This document shows positions 15,658 to 25,245 of a stretch of 64,000 nt of DNA, one piece after another. The DNA is taken from assembly GCA_023420895.1 (NCBI GenBank), contig JAEZUY010000020.1, positions 5,697 through 69,696 of the forward strand, read 5' to 3'. The DNA is from Bacillota bacterium (GTDB lineage: Bacteria; Bacillota; Clostridia; Tissierellales; Gottschalkiaceae). The first letter of the stretch is position 1; each line of letters begins with the position of its first letter. Below the pieces are notes generated by a model. The model had not been told where the DNA came from and did not search any database. It was given only the letters and a program-made list of their open reading frames with translations. The position numbers were made by a program, and so were the translations under genes.

Positions 15658-16332
15658 TTATATCACTGATCTAAGTTTAATTGCCGTTTTTAATATATCG
15701 AAAAACTGCTGTCCTCTGTGTCTGAACCCGCTGAAATCCCTTCCGGTCTCAGAATGAGTCATATTGACATCTATTTCTTTAAAGCTGTAGCCGGCATCTA
15801 TAGCTTCTGCTGTCATAGCAACCTCCATTCCGAAATCGTCCGGAATGTATTTCATGCTGTCTATGACCTTTCTCTTATAGGCTCTCTGGCCTGAAAGAAC
15901 TGAAGGAACAACTGCGCCTGAATAATGCTTCACAGCCCATCTCGACAGCCTTTTCACCAGTCCGAATCCGCCTTTTTTCTTCGCCTTTCCAAATCTTGCT
16001 ATTGTAAAATCAGCTTCATTGTCTATAACAGGCTTTATCAGTTTTTCGGCCTCTGATGCAGTCTCTCCGAGATCTGCATCGAGAAGACATATTATATCGG
16101 CATCTGAATACTCAATTCCTTTTTTAACAGCTTTTCCTTTTCCTGAATTTTCATCAAGCTGTATGCAGACTAAATTTTCCATTCCGAAATTCTCCACAAG
16201 CGAAACAGTCTCATCCGTCGACTTGTCGTCTACGACTATTACTCTCGTGTTTTCTATAGTGGAAACGGCATTCAGAGTGTCTAATATTTTTTCGGCTTCA
16301 TTGTAAGCCGGAATTATTATATCTGTCTTCAT
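15658..16332 (-). CDS. Glycosyltransferase family 2
   Basis: A 224-aa GT-A-fold enzyme. The N-terminus IIIPAYNEAEKILDTLNAV, the VIVVDDKSTDET loop and the metal/nucleotide-binding IICLLDADLGE (DxD) are the GT2 signature. GKGKAVKKGIEYSDADI is typical of dolichyl-phosphate-mannose-synthase-like members. No C-terminal membrane helices are seen, so it is a soluble or peripheral protein. It is followed by a terminator and by the MraY-like gene, which implies joint action on a lipid-linked sugar (inference). Confidence 0.9.
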   Translation of the reverse strand: MKTDIIIPAYNEAEKILDTLNAVSTIENTRVIVVDDKSTDETVSLVENFGMENLVCIQLDENSGKGKAVKKGIEYSDADIICLLDADLGETASEAEKLIKPVIDNEADFTIARFGKAKKKGGFGLVKRLSRWAVKHYSGAVVPSVLSGQRAYKRKVIDSMKYIPDDFGMEVAMTAEAIDAGYSFKEIDVNMTHSETGRDFSGFRHRGQQFFDILKTAIKLRSVI

Positions 16333-16351
16333 ATTGTAAAATCATCCTTAC

Positions 16352-17227
16352 TTAGTCTAAAAGAGTAATATCCGGAACGGATATATCGTCCTTGTCCTTC
16401 TCTCCGTAATTTCCTTTTACTCCTTTTAGAGTTATTACGAGACTCAGCTTTCCTATATGCTGGTCTATATTGTCTACAGTCGAAAGTCCGTATTCTTTGA
16501 ACAGAGGTATGTCGCTGTTCTTTACATCCGATGTTTCTGCGCCTACTGCTATCTTGTTCGAATTTTTAACAGCTTCCAGAAGAACGTTAGTGAAACTTCC
16601 GTTTCTGTGCTTCTCATTTTCATATCCGCCTATTATCAAAATTTCATCAGGCACGAATGAGTAATCTCCCTCAAGCGATATATATCCTCTTTCGACAAGC
16701 TGAACTACAGCATTTGAAGGCTGTCCGTTCAGAAGCACCTGAGAAAATTCGTGTCCAAGATAATTATATATACTTTCATCTTCAGAGACTATCTCTGAAA
16801 GATTCATTTCATCTTTTATCTTATCTCCGTCAGTATAGAAAGAGCTGTTTATATGAGTTATAGAAGTTATATTCGCTCCTCCTCTTTCGAGGATATTCTT
16901 TACGAAGCTGTTATCTTCCTCATCGTTCAGATTCACAACTGCTATATTTCTTCCTTCAAGCTGAGCATTTATTATATTGCTGCTCATAGCCCCTAGAGCA
17001 TAGTCAAGATGTGAATTCGTCTCCTGAACTCTCTCTATCTCTTCTCTGTTTTTCTTGTTCTCGTCTCTAAGGTATGCAAACTGTTCCTCTATCTGAGTCA
17101 CTATATCTCCAGTCTGAGTTTCCACCACATTTCCTGTACTTATCACAAGACCTATGAAGATACCTATTCCGAGCGCAAGAAAAATCGACCCTACAGTTAT
17201 AGTAAGGTATTTCAAGTTCATATTCAC
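16352..17227 (-). CDS. MctB-like (DUF3186) membrane-anchored protein
   Basis: About 291 aa. An N-terminal membrane anchor (LTITVGSIFLALGIGIFIGL) is followed by a coiled-coil stretch (VTQIEEQFAYLRDENKKNRE) and a globular alpha/beta domain outside the membrane. This is the architecture of the 'copper transporter' family named after mycobacterial MctB, which in Actinobacteria and Clostridia sits beside steA. The coupling to SteA suggests a division or envelope role rather than copper transport (inference). Two GTGs and an ATG cluster at the start; the GTG at 17225-17227 is 8 nt from AGGGG and is preferred. Confidence 0.82.
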   Translation of the reverse strand: MNMNLKYLTITVGSIFLALGIGIFIGLVISTGNVVETQTGDIVTQIEEQFAYLRDENKKNREEIERVQETNSHLDYALGAMSSNIINAQLEGRNIAVVNLNDEEDNSFVKNILERGGANITSITHINSSFYTDGDKIKDEMNLSEIVSEDESIYNYLGHEFSQVLLNGQPSNAVVQLVERGYISLEGDYSFVPDEILIIGGYENEKHRNGSFTNVLLEAVKNSNKIAVGAETSDVKNSDIPLFKEYGLSTVDNIDQHIGKLSLVITLKGVKGNYGEKDKDDISVPDITLLD

Positions 17228-17242
17228 TAGATTCACCCCTTT

Positions 17243-18367
17243 TTATAAGCCGAGCATAAGTCTTAACTTTATCTGAAGAAGCTGAAGCAGATCTCTTATC
17301 GGCTGCGATATGAGAATTATCACTGCTATAGGCACGATTGCCGCGAGTATTACAGCTACAAGATATCTAACTTTGAAACTGGATTTATAGAGCTTGCTCA
17401 CTCCTCTTGCATCGACAAGCTTGTCTCCTACTTTAAGTCTTACGAGAAAAGTGCTCGCCATTCCGTTTCTCCCTTTTTCAAGGAAATCCACCATGCTTGA
17501 ATGAGTTCCCAGAGCGACTATAAGTTCTGCTCCTTTTTCATAAGCCAGAAGCATCGTTATATCTTCACTGGTTCCGTAAGAATAGTATATAGTCGCATCG
17601 AGACCGAGCTCTTCAACTCTCTTCATTCCAGGAGCTCTTCCGTCCATATATCCGTGAACTATTATCTCGCCTGCTTCTCTTAAGCATCTGTCGCTTATGC
17701 TGTCCATATCCCCGATTACTATATCGGGAGTATATCCTATTTCAAGAAGAGCGTCTCCTCCTCCGTCAACTCCGATCAAGACAGGCTCTCTTTCATTGAT
17801 ATAGTTCGTAACGGCCTGAAGGTCTTTTTTATAATTGTTTCCTCTTACGAGAATTAAAACTTCTTTTCCTTCAAGATCCGTTTTAATATCAGGAATAGGA
17901 ATCTTTCCGAGAACGAGATCTTTCTCTTTCTTTGCATAAGAAAGCGTATTGTCTATGAAAAAATCGAGCTCATTCTCTATATTGCTGTATCCTATATCGA
18001 GTCTCTTTCTTATCTCAGAGGCATCAAGGTATTCAGCTTTCCCCAGAACTTTCCCATCTGCTGCAATGTCTCCGTTATCCCTTATTTCTACTATATCTCC
18101 GTCCTCAATCTTATCAAACAGAGATTCATCTTCAGATTCGAAAAGAGGTATATTATGCTCTAAAAGAATTTCAGGTCCCTGGTTCGGATATCTGCCGCTT
18201 ATGCTCTTATCCAGATTCAGAACTGCTCCTGTTTTAGCTTCTGAAAGAGAAAAGGCCGCAACTTCATCTATATCTTTGTGCTTTATAAGCGCAATTTCTC
18301 TCGGTCGTATTCTCTTCGCCAGGTCTTTAGTTTTTCTGTCCTTCTGGACAGGTGCCTTTATTTGCAT
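17243..18367 (-). CDS. steA: SteA-like putative cytokinetic-ring protein
   Basis: A 374-aa protein with a cytosolic N-terminal thiamine-pyrophosphokinase-like region (VLILVRGNNYKKDLQAVTNY, then EPVLIGVDGGGDALLEIGYT and PDIVIGDMDSISDRCLREAG) and one C-terminal membrane helix (YLVAVILAAIVPIAVIILIS). The GDMDS motif comes from thiamine pyrophosphokinases, but the protein is longer and membrane-anchored. This matches SteA of Corynebacterium, which works with SteB in cell separation. The adjacent MctB-like gene is the usual partner position. A 60-aa shadow frame upstream on the same strand was ignored. The ribosome binding site is weak. Confidence 0.85.
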   Translation of the reverse strand: MQIKAPVQKDRKTKDLAKRIRPREIALIKHKDIDEVAAFSLSEAKTGAVLNLDKSISGRYPNQGPEILLEHNIPLFESEDESLFDKIEDGDIVEIRDNGDIAADGKVLGKAEYLDASEIRKRLDIGYSNIENELDFFIDNTLSYAKKEKDLVLGKIPIPDIKTDLEGKEVLILVRGNNYKKDLQAVTNYINEREPVLIGVDGGGDALLEIGYTPDIVIGDMDSISDRCLREAGEIIVHGYMDGRAPGMKRVEELGLDATIYYSYGTSEDITMLLAYEKGAELIVALGTHSSMVDFLEKGRNGMASTFLVRLKVGDKLVDARGVSKLYKSSFKVRYLVAVILAAIVPIAVIILISQPIRDLLQLLQIKLRLMLGL

Positions 18368-18511
18368 ATTTCATCTGCCGTATCCTGAATTTCAAACGGC
18401 AGTCCACCACCTTTCTCTGAACTTCTTTACAGTAAAACTGTATGTATTTGCGTACCCTATAATATTTTACCACAATTATCCTTTCATCTCCACCTTGCAT
18501 AGATATCAAAA

Positions 18512-18537
18512 AAGCTTTGAAGATATCTTCAAAGCTT
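18512..18537 (-). terminator. Terminator of the spo0A transcript
   Basis: A nearly loop-less 26-nt perfect palindrome (AAGCTTTGAAGAT and its complement) is followed by TTTTTTGATATC on the minus strand. Confidence 0.88.
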
Positions 18538-18557
18538 AACTCAGAAAAACTATTAAT

Positions 18558-19319
18558 TTATCTCATTCTGTCAGCAAGAACGGCTATAAGCTCTGAATTG
18601 GAAGGTCTGACTTTCTTGAATTTTATTTCAGTATCGAACATCTTCTGAAGCTTCTCATTTGCATCTTTTTCCCATGCAGCTGAAATAGCGTGTCTTATAG
18701 CTCTTTCAACTCTGCTCGGAGTAGTGTCGTAATCTTCTGCAATCTTCGTATAGAGTCCTTTACCTATAGATTTTAAGAAGCTCTCCTCCTCCTTTACGAG
18801 TTCCACAGCCTCTCTGAGATACATATATCCTCTCAGATTCGCTGAAAATCCAAGTTCAAGAAGAACATCGCAAATATCTCCGTTTAAATTTTCTTCAGCC
18901 TTCTCAGTCTTGTCAAAATGAATTTCAGTCATTCTCTTTAAAAGTTCATCCAGGTCGAAAGGCTTTATTATAAAATAGTCCGCTCCGAGCTCCATAGCTC
19001 TCAAAGTAACTCTGTCCTGACCTATAGCCGAGAATATTATCACAGTCGGTTTTTCTCTTCCTTTAATAACTTCAGGAAGCCTTTCAAGAAAACCGAGTCC
19101 GTCAAGTCTCGGCATTGCAATATCGAGTATTATAATATCGAAATCTTCTTTTTCAACAGCCTCTAAAGCCATTATTCCGTCATGTACTATTCTTTTCAGT
19201 TCAAAATCTTTTGAACTCTCTATAGTTTCTTTCAAGAGCGCGCATATTTCTAGATTGTCGTCGACCACTAAAACCCTCTCTTTTTCTTCTGTCAACTGAA
19301 CCGACACCACCCTTTTCAA
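18558..19319 (-). CDS. spo0A: Spo0A response regulator
   Basis: A 253-aa two-domain regulator. The receiver domain shows VLVVDDNLEICALL, the phospho-acceptor in FDIIILDIAMPRLDGLGF, and the switch Lys in YFIIKPFDLDELL. The effector domain is unmistakably Spo0A: LGFSANLRGYMYLREAVELV, then KGLYTKIAEDYDTTPSRVER, AIRHAISAAWEK and KVRPSNSELIAVLADRMR. The start is ambiguous: a TTG two bp after the recN stop, or a TTG eight codons later. The usual intervening spoIVB is absent, and spoIIIA is missing farther along, so the gene persists outside a full sporulation set. It probably acts as a stationary-phase or surface-state regulator (inference). Confidence 0.95.
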   Translation of the reverse strand: MKRVVSVQLTEEKERVLVVDDNLEICALLKETIESSKDFELKRIVHDGIMALEAVEKEDFDIIILDIAMPRLDGLGFLERLPEVIKGREKPTVIIFSAIGQDRVTLRAMELGADYFIIKPFDLDELLKRMTEIHFDKTEKAEENLNGDICDVLLELGFSANLRGYMYLREAVELVKEEESFLKSIGKGLYTKIAEDYDTTPSRVERAIRHAISAAWEKDANEKLQKMFDTEIKFKKVRPSNSELIAVLADRMR

Positions 19320-19320
19320 T

Positions 19321-21024
19321 TTATTTCTTCTTTAATTTCTCAGAAAGAGCAATCATATCTTCTGCATGCTTCTTAGTGCTTTCAGTAACGCTTACTCCTC
19401 CTGTGAGCCTTGAGAGCTCATCTATTCTCTCTTCACGCGAAAGTTCTGAAATTTCCGCTGTAGTAACACCGTCTTTTATATCCTTGTTTATCAGGAAGTG
19501 GTGATCAGCCATAGCGGCTATCTGAGGAAGATGCGTTATGCATATAATCTGATTTTTCTCCGAAACTCTCAGAATCTTCTCTCCCACAAGCTGTGCGGTT
19601 CTCCCGCTTATTCCTGTATCAATTTCATCAAATATCAATGTGGATATATCGTCTTTTTCATTGATAATGTTTTTAAATGCAAGCATTATTCTGGAAATCT
19701 CTCCGCCTGAAGCGACTTTTGAAATCGGCTTCAGAGGCTGGCCTATATTTGCTGAAATCATGAATTCGATATCGTCTATACCCGTTTCATTCGGTTTTTC
19801 TTTTCTCTTCATTCTGACTTCAAATTCTGAATCTTTCATATTGAGTTCTCTGAGTTCTTTTTCCATCTTCTCTTTCAGTTCTGAAGAGACTCTTCTTCTC
19901 TCCTTTGAAAGAATTTCAGATTTTTCCATTATTATTTTCTCAGCTTCTGAAATTTCCTTTTTCAGCTCTTCAATTTCTCTGTCTATATTTTCAAGCTCAC
20001 GAAGCTCTCTTTCTATCTTCTCTCTGTACGAATCAATCTCTTCTACAGTATTCCCGTACTTTCTCTTGAGACTGTTGATCGTATCTATCCTTGACGATAT
20101 ATTGAAGAGCTCCTCTTCAGAAAAATCCATAGAATCGCCGTATAGAATTATATCTCTGTTTATATCCTGAAGGCTGTAATATGCACTCAGAATAGTCTCT
20201 GAAAATTCACCGAGCTTTTTATCCGCATCAGAAAGCGAATAAAGCTCATTTCCTATTGAGTAGAGATTAGAAAGCGCGCCTTCGCTGTATCCGTCTCCGT
20301 CAAGAGCTGAAGTGCATTTGAAAAGAACTCTCTTTATCTCGTCCGACTTTTCGAGCATTCTGTATTTTTCTATAAGCTCTTCGTCTTCTCCCTCTTTCAG
20401 TTCTGCAGAATCTATCTCATTTATCTGATATTTCAGAAGTTCTATCTCTCTTTCCTTCTTCATATCGTCGATATCAAGATCTGAAAGTCTTTTTCTGAGA
20501 TTTGAAATTTTTACGGCTTCCTCTTTAATTTCTCCTTTGAGTTCTATAAACTCATCATCTATCATCATATCCAGGATTCTGAGCTGCTCTTCTTTTCTCA
20601 GCAGTTTCTGATTCTCATTCTGTCCCTGAATATCCAGCAGATGAGGAACTACGGATTTGAGAACTGAGAGATTTGAAATTCTTCCGTTAACTCTGGATAT
20701 ATTTCTTCCGTTCGAGTGTATTTCTCTCGACACTATGAGCAGATTGTCAGATTCTATCTTTATTCCGAATTTTTCTAAGATTTCTGAAATTCTGCCGCTT
20801 TTATTTTTTTCGGGCAGCTGAAAGGAACCCTCTATAAGAGCCGACTCTTTTCCGTATCTTATAAGAGATTTGTCGGCTCTGCTTCCAAGAAGAAGGTTTA
20901 TAGCATCTATAACTATAGATTTTCCGGTTCCTGTTTCTCCCGTTATTATATTGAGTCCTTCTGAGAATTTGACATTCATATTCTCTATTATTGCGAAATT
21001 CTCAACTAGGAGTTCCATTATCAT
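19321..21024 (-). CDS. recN: DNA repair protein RecN
   Basis: SMC-like ATPase for double-strand break repair, 567 aa. Walker A is LNIITGETGTGKSIVIDAIN, the N-terminal motif is MELLVENFAIIENMNVKF, and there are two long coiled-coil arms (about residues 150-380) with a short DEFEV-type junction. The C-terminal head has KVASGGEISRIMLAFKNI (signature) and TLIFDEIDTGISGRTAQLVG (Walker B). Length is normal. It follows argR, as in most Firmicutes, and runs directly into spo0A. Confidence 0.96.
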   Translation of the reverse strand: MIMELLVENFAIIENMNVKFSEGLNIITGETGTGKSIVIDAINLLLGSRADKSLIRYGKESALIEGSFQLPEKNKSGRISEILEKFGIKIESDNLLIVSREIHSNGRNISRVNGRISNLSVLKSVVPHLLDIQGQNENQKLLRKEEQLRILDMMIDDEFIELKGEIKEEAVKISNLRKRLSDLDIDDMKKEREIELLKYQINEIDSAELKEGEDEELIEKYRMLEKSDEIKRVLFKCTSALDGDGYSEGALSNLYSIGNELYSLSDADKKLGEFSETILSAYYSLQDINRDIILYGDSMDFSEEELFNISSRIDTINSLKRKYGNTVEEIDSYREKIERELRELENIDREIEELKKEISEAEKIIMEKSEILSKERRRVSSELKEKMEKELRELNMKDSEFEVRMKRKEKPNETGIDDIEFMISANIGQPLKPISKVASGGEISRIMLAFKNIINEKDDISTLIFDEIDTGISGRTAQLVGEKILRVSEKNQIICITHLPQIAAMADHHFLINKDIKDGVTTAEISELSREERIDELSRLTGGVSVTESTKKHAEDMIALSEKLKKK

Positions 21025-21062
21025 ATTATCAGCATTCCTTTACCTTAGTTATACTGTGATTT

Positions 21063-21515
21063 TTACGACAGGAGATCTCTGAATTTATCAGCTATTTCAT
21101 CTATATTCGCAAAATCGCTCACAGCTACGAATATAGTGTCGTCCCCTGCGATACTCCCCATAATTCCTTCTGTAACTATATTGTCTACAGCTGAAGCGCA
21201 TATTTGAGCCGCTCCAGGTATTGTCTTTATTATCAGCATCTGTCCTGCAGTGTTTACAGAAAGCAGCGAGTTCTTGAGTATTTTTATAAGTCTGTCTGCT
21301 GTTCCTTCGTTGTTGCTGTCCATAACAGCATACTTGTATTTTCCATGCTTCGTTGCAACTTTAACCAGCTGAAGCTCTCTTATATCTCTTGAAACAGTGG
21401 CCTGAGTTACCTTAGTCCCTGTTCTCTGCAGGCATTCTGCAAGTTCTTCCTGAGTCTCTATTTCGTGAGTTTCTATTAATTCAAGTATTTTTGATTGTCT
21501 CGCGTATTTTCTCAT
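21063..21515 (-). CDS. argR: Arginine repressor ArgR/AhrC
   Basis: A 150-aa hexameric repressor/activator of arginine metabolism. The N-terminal winged helix (ILELIETHEIETQEELAECL, then GTKVTQATVSRDIRELQLVK) is the ArgR DNA-binding signature. The C-terminal domain includes IIKTIPGAAQICASAVDNIV and IMGSIAGDDTIFVA, with the aspartates that bind arginine. GGGAG lies before the ATG. Its position between tlyA and recN is conserved, though nadK, often inserted before argR, is absent. Confidence 0.95.
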   Translation of the reverse strand: MRKYARQSKILELIETHEIETQEELAECLQRTGTKVTQATVSRDIRELQLVKVATKHGKYKYAVMDSNNEGTADRLIKILKNSLLSVNTAGQMLIIKTIPGAAQICASAVDNIVTEGIMGSIAGDDTIFVAVSDFANIDEIADKFRDLLS

Positions 21516-21605
21516 TTTTATCTCTCCCTACTTAAAAGATATAGTATTTAATATACTTTCAGCATTCGTCCTCTAAATGCACATTACAGGCATCCTGCTT
21601 ATTTT

Positions 21606-22409
21606 TTATAAATTTTTGTGAGAATTCTCCACTACTTTCTGAAGCAGCTCTTCTATGTCGAGCGACTGCTCTTCTGTCTTCTTCATGTATGCAAGATATT
21701 CTATATTGCCTTCTGCTCCCTTTACTGGAGAATAAGTCAGGTTGTGGAAATAAAGACCTATTTCCTTAGAGAACTCATAAATTTCCTGCACTACCTGCTT
21801 GTGATCTTCTATATCTCTTACTACTCCTTTTTTTCCTACCCTGTCTTTCCCGACTTCGAACTGAGGCTTTATAAGAGCAACAATCTCGCAGTCTTCAGTA
21901 GTCAGTTCTTTGACTACAGGCAGAACAAGTTTCAGAGATATAAACGACACATCTATGCTTACAAAGTCAGCAAGAACTCCTATATCATCGAATTTGACAT
22001 GTCTTATATTCGTTCTGTCCATAGGAACGACTCTCTCATCGCTCCTTATTTTCCAGTCAAGCTGACCGTATCCTACATCTATTGCGAAGATTTTTTCTGC
22101 TTCGTTCTGAAGCATGCAGTCACTGAACCCTCCGGTAGAAGCTCCTATATCGAGAGCCGTCTTTCCTTTAAGCTCGAGTCCGAAATCCTCTATGGCCTTT
22201 TCAAGCTTGAGTCCTCCTCTGCTTACATAAGGAAGAGGGTTTCCTTTTATTCTTATCTCTTTTGAGGTGTCGACTTTCGTTCCAGGTTTGTCTACAACTT
22301 CATTATCAACAAGAACGGAACCTGCCATTATCATTCTCTTCGCTTTCTCTCTGCTGCCGATGAATCCTTTTTCAACCAGCAGAACATCTATTCTCTCTTT
22401 TTTCTTCAT
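21606..22409 (-). CDS. tlyA: TlyA family rRNA 2'-O-methyltransferase
   Basis: A 267-aa protein with an N-terminal S4 RNA-binding domain (IDVLLVEKGFIGSREKAKRM, then IMAGSVLVDNEVVDKPGTKV) and a C-terminal FtsJ-like methyltransferase domain. The SAM site is TALDIGASTGGFSDCMLQNE, and the catalytic-lysine region is CEIVALIKPQFEVGKD. Characterised TlyA proteins methylate 16S and/or 23S rRNA riboses; 'hemolysin A' is an older label. It sits between dxs and argR, as usual. Confidence 0.93.
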   Translation of the reverse strand: MKKKERIDVLLVEKGFIGSREKAKRMIMAGSVLVDNEVVDKPGTKVDTSKEIRIKGNPLPYVSRGGLKLEKAIEDFGLELKGKTALDIGASTGGFSDCMLQNEAEKIFAIDVGYGQLDWKIRSDERVVPMDRTNIRHVKFDDIGVLADFVSIDVSFISLKLVLPVVKELTTEDCEIVALIKPQFEVGKDRVGKKGVVRDIEDHKQVVQEIYEFSKEIGLYFHNLTYSPVKGAEGNIEYLAYMKKTEEQSLDIEELLQKVVENSHKNL

Positions 22410-22444
22410 TATTTAATCACCTAATTTTAAATCAAATCAGATTT

Positions 22445-24301
22445 CTATATTTCAAGGACAGCTTTTGCTATTCCCTCTGCATCTATTTCAAGCATCTTAT
22501 AGAGGTCGTCCGCTCCTCCGTGCTCTATAAACTTATCGGGAATTCCTATATTCTTTATTCTGCCCTGGTATCCCATCTTTATCAGCTCTTCATCTACTAT
22601 AGAGCCGAATCCGCCCATAACGGCATTGTCCTCAACCGTTATAACGGCTCTGTGGCTCTCTGAAATTTCTTTTAAGATTTCTCTGTCCACAGGTTTAACA
22701 AATCTCGCATTCACGAGTGTGAAGTCTTTTCCGTCCTCTTTCAGCATATTGAGGGCTCTTCTGGCGACTTCTGTCATTCTTCCTATTGCAATCACTGCCA
22801 CATCTTTACCTTTATTTATATATTCGGCTTTTCCAAGTTCAATCTCTTTGAAGTTCTCAGATCCGAAACAGTCAGTGCATAATCCTCTGCTGTATCTTAT
22901 CACGAGCGGTCTGTCGAAATCCGCTGCAAACTCTATCATTTTCTTGAACTCAGTCTTGTCTTTAGGCGCCATTATATTAATATTCGGAATATGAGAAAGA
23001 TAGGAAAAATCGAATACTCCGTGATGAGTTTCTCCGTCATTTCCCACGAGACCCCCTCTGTCTATTGCGAAAGTGACAGGAAGGTTCTGTATGCATACGT
23101 CATGAAGAATCTGATCGTATGCTCTCTGAAGGAAAGTTGAATAAACTGCAAAGAAAGGCTTCATCCCGTTTACAGCCATTCCGGCAGCCAGAGTCACTCC
23201 ATGCTGCTCTGCTATGCCGACATCAAAGTATCTTTCAGGAAATTTGGCCTTGAACTTGTCAAGCCCAGTTCCGGAAGGCATAGCCGCAGTTATTGCGAGT
23301 ATATTTTCCTTTTCGCCTGCAATTTCAGTAAGAGTCTCTCCTAAAACGTCTGAATAAGTTTTTTCAGATGATTTTGAAAGCCCCTCTCCCGTCTTAATAT
23401 CGAACTTTCCAACACCGTGAAAAGCCTCAGGGTTGTCTTCAGCAGGCTTATATCCTTTTCCTTTTTTAGTGAGAACGTGAATAAGCACAGGCTCATTCAT
23501 TCTCTTTGTCGCTTCAAAAACTTCTATAAGTTCTTTCAGATTGTGACCGTCTACAGGTCCTATATATTTAAAGCCGATTTCTTCAAAAAGAATTCCGCTT
23601 AAAAACATGTATTTCATACCGTCTTTCAGTCTTTTTGTTCTCTTGACCATCGTTTCTCCGCCAGGAAATTTAGTCAGAAGCTCTTCTATATCTTCCTTCG
23701 CCTTTGAATATCCTGCTTCTGTTCTCAGTCTGTAAAGATATCTGGAAAGCCCTCCGACATTTTCAGATATCGACATATCGTTATCGTTCAAAACGACAGT
23801 CAGGTCAGTTCCTTTATCCCCGGCATGGTTCAGAGCTTCGAAGGCCATTCCGGCAGTCATGGCTCCGTCTCCTATTACGGGAATAACCTTATACTTTTCT
23901 CCTTTTACATCTCTCGCCATAGCTATGCCGAGTCCTGCCGATATAGACGTTGAACTGTGTCCAGTTTCAAAAGTGTCGTGAATGCTCTCAGCTCTTTTAG
24001 GAAATCCGCTCATTCCTCCGAACTGTCTGAGATTTTTAAATCCGTCTTTTCTTCCTGTCAGTATCTTGTGAACATAAGACTGATGTCCGACGTCCCAGAT
24101 AATCTTGTCGTATCCGCTGGAAAACACTTTGTGAAGCGCAAGTGTAAGCTCTACTACTCCTAGATTAGAAGCTAGATGCCCGCCTGTCTTCGACAAGCTC
24201 TCTATAAGAAATTCTCTGATTTCTCCAGCAAATCTATTCATTTCGTCAATATTCATTTTTCTAAGATCGTTCAGATCAGTATAAGTATCTAAATACTTCA
24301 T
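22445..24301 (-). CDS. dxs: 1-deoxy-D-xylulose-5-phosphate synthase
   Basis: Thiamine-diphosphate enzyme that condenses pyruvate and glyceraldehyde-3-phosphate, the entry step of the MEP isoprenoid pathway. The 618 aa show KTGGHLASNLGVVELTLALH (active-site His), VIPVIGDGAMTAGMAFEALN (GDG...N ThDP motif), FAIDRGGLVGNDGETHHGVF (transketolase pyrimidine domain) and a C-terminal transketolase domain. The neighbour ispA uses its downstream products, so this is an isoprenoid locus. GGAG lies before the ATG. Confidence 0.97.
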   Translation of the reverse strand: MKYLDTYTDLNDLRKMNIDEMNRFAGEIREFLIESLSKTGGHLASNLGVVELTLALHKVFSSGYDKIIWDVGHQSYVHKILTGRKDGFKNLRQFGGMSGFPKRAESIHDTFETGHSSTSISAGLGIAMARDVKGEKYKVIPVIGDGAMTAGMAFEALNHAGDKGTDLTVVLNDNDMSISENVGGLSRYLYRLRTEAGYSKAKEDIEELLTKFPGGETMVKRTKRLKDGMKYMFLSGILFEEIGFKYIGPVDGHNLKELIEVFEATKRMNEPVLIHVLTKKGKGYKPAEDNPEAFHGVGKFDIKTGEGLSKSSEKTYSDVLGETLTEIAGEKENILAITAAMPSGTGLDKFKAKFPERYFDVGIAEQHGVTLAAGMAVNGMKPFFAVYSTFLQRAYDQILHDVCIQNLPVTFAIDRGGLVGNDGETHHGVFDFSYLSHIPNINIMAPKDKTEFKKMIEFAADFDRPLVIRYSRGLCTDCFGSENFKEIELGKAEYINKGKDVAVIAIGRMTEVARRALNMLKEDGKDFTLVNARFVKPVDREILKEISESHRAVITVEDNAVMGGFGSIVDEELIKMGYQGRIKNIGIPDKFIEHGGADDLYKMLEIDAEGIAKAVLEI

Positions 24302-24324
24302 AACCTCAACTCCAATTATTAAGA

Positions 24325-25218
24325 CTAGCTCTCCCTAGTTAGCGAATAGTCTACAAGCTCTCTGAAGAAGCTCATATCTCCGCCTATTTTATCCAGGCAT
24401 CTGTATGCTTCTTCGGCAAGCTTCTCTGCTCTTGCCTGAGATTCCTGAAGACCGTAGAGACTCACATAAGTCAGCTTGTTGTTTCTCTCATCTATTCCGG
24501 CTGTCTTTCCGAGTTTCTCGCTCTCTCCTATTTTGTCAAGTATGTCGTCCCTTATCTGGAACAGAATTCCTATAGCTCTTCCGAACTTCTCAACAGCCTC
24601 CACTTCGCTTTTCTGCGCTCCTCCGATTATAGCGCCAGAAACGAGACTCGCCTCTATGAGTTTCGAAGTCTTGTTTATATGGATATATTCAAGGAGTTCT
24701 CCGTCGAGCTCAATTCTTTCCTCATCAGGTCTTTCAGACATAACGTCTACGACCTGGCCTCCTATCATTCCTTCTATTCCAGCAGCCTTTGCAAGATACA
24801 TAGACGCTCTCATATATCTGTCTCTCATCTGATAGTCAGATTCAAAGCAGTTCTGAAGCATAGTCTCATAAGCCATGTTCAGAAGTCCGTCTCCTGCAAG
24901 AATAGCTATGTCTTCTTTAAAAACTTTGTGATTAGTAGGCTTTCCCCTTCTGTAATCATCATTGTCCATAGCTGGAAGATCATCGTGTATAAGAGAATAA
25001 GTATGAATCATCTCTATTGCCGATGCAAAATCCATGACTTTTCTCCAGCTTTTTCTGCTGAAGCGCTCATACATCTTCATGCATAATACTGGACGTATTC
25101 TCTTGCCTCCAGCCATAATACTGTACTCTATTGATTCATATATTCTCTTCTGGGGGCAGTCTTTAATTTTCACTTTTTCCTGTAAATATTCTTCAAAAGC
25201 TCTTCTTATATCTTCCAA
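24325..25218 (-). CDS. ispA: Polyprenyl (farnesyl) diphosphate synthase
   Basis: A 297-aa trans-prenyltransferase that extends DMAPP with IPP, probably to farnesyl diphosphate. The first aspartate-rich motif is SLIHDDLPAMDNDDYRRGKP (DDxxxxD with the two extra residues typical of bacterial FPP synthases) and the second is IGILFQIRDDILDKIG. SIMAGGKRIRPVLCMKMYE binds IPP. The TTG start is supported by GGGAGG 7 nt upstream. It lies between xseB and dxs, as in many Firmicutes. Confidence 0.95.
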   Translation of the reverse strand: MEDIRRAFEEYLQEKVKIKDCPQKRIYESIEYSIMAGGKRIRPVLCMKMYERFSRKSWRKVMDFASAIEMIHTYSLIHDDLPAMDNDDYRRGKPTNHKVFKEDIAILAGDGLLNMAYETMLQNCFESDYQMRDRYMRASMYLAKAAGIEGMIGGQVVDVMSERPDEERIELDGELLEYIHINKTSKLIEASLVSGAIIGGAQKSEVEAVEKFGRAIGILFQIRDDILDKIGESEKLGKTAGIDERNNKLTYVSLYGLQESQARAEKLAEEAYRCLDKIGGDMSFFRELVDYSLTRES

Positions 25219-25245
25219 ATCTTTGCCTCCCTGTAAGTTTTTTCT

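Noticed and set aside
20000..20170. Plus-strand Ser-rich frames opposite recN
   Set aside because: They are shadows of the Glu/Lys-rich coiled coil on the minus strand.
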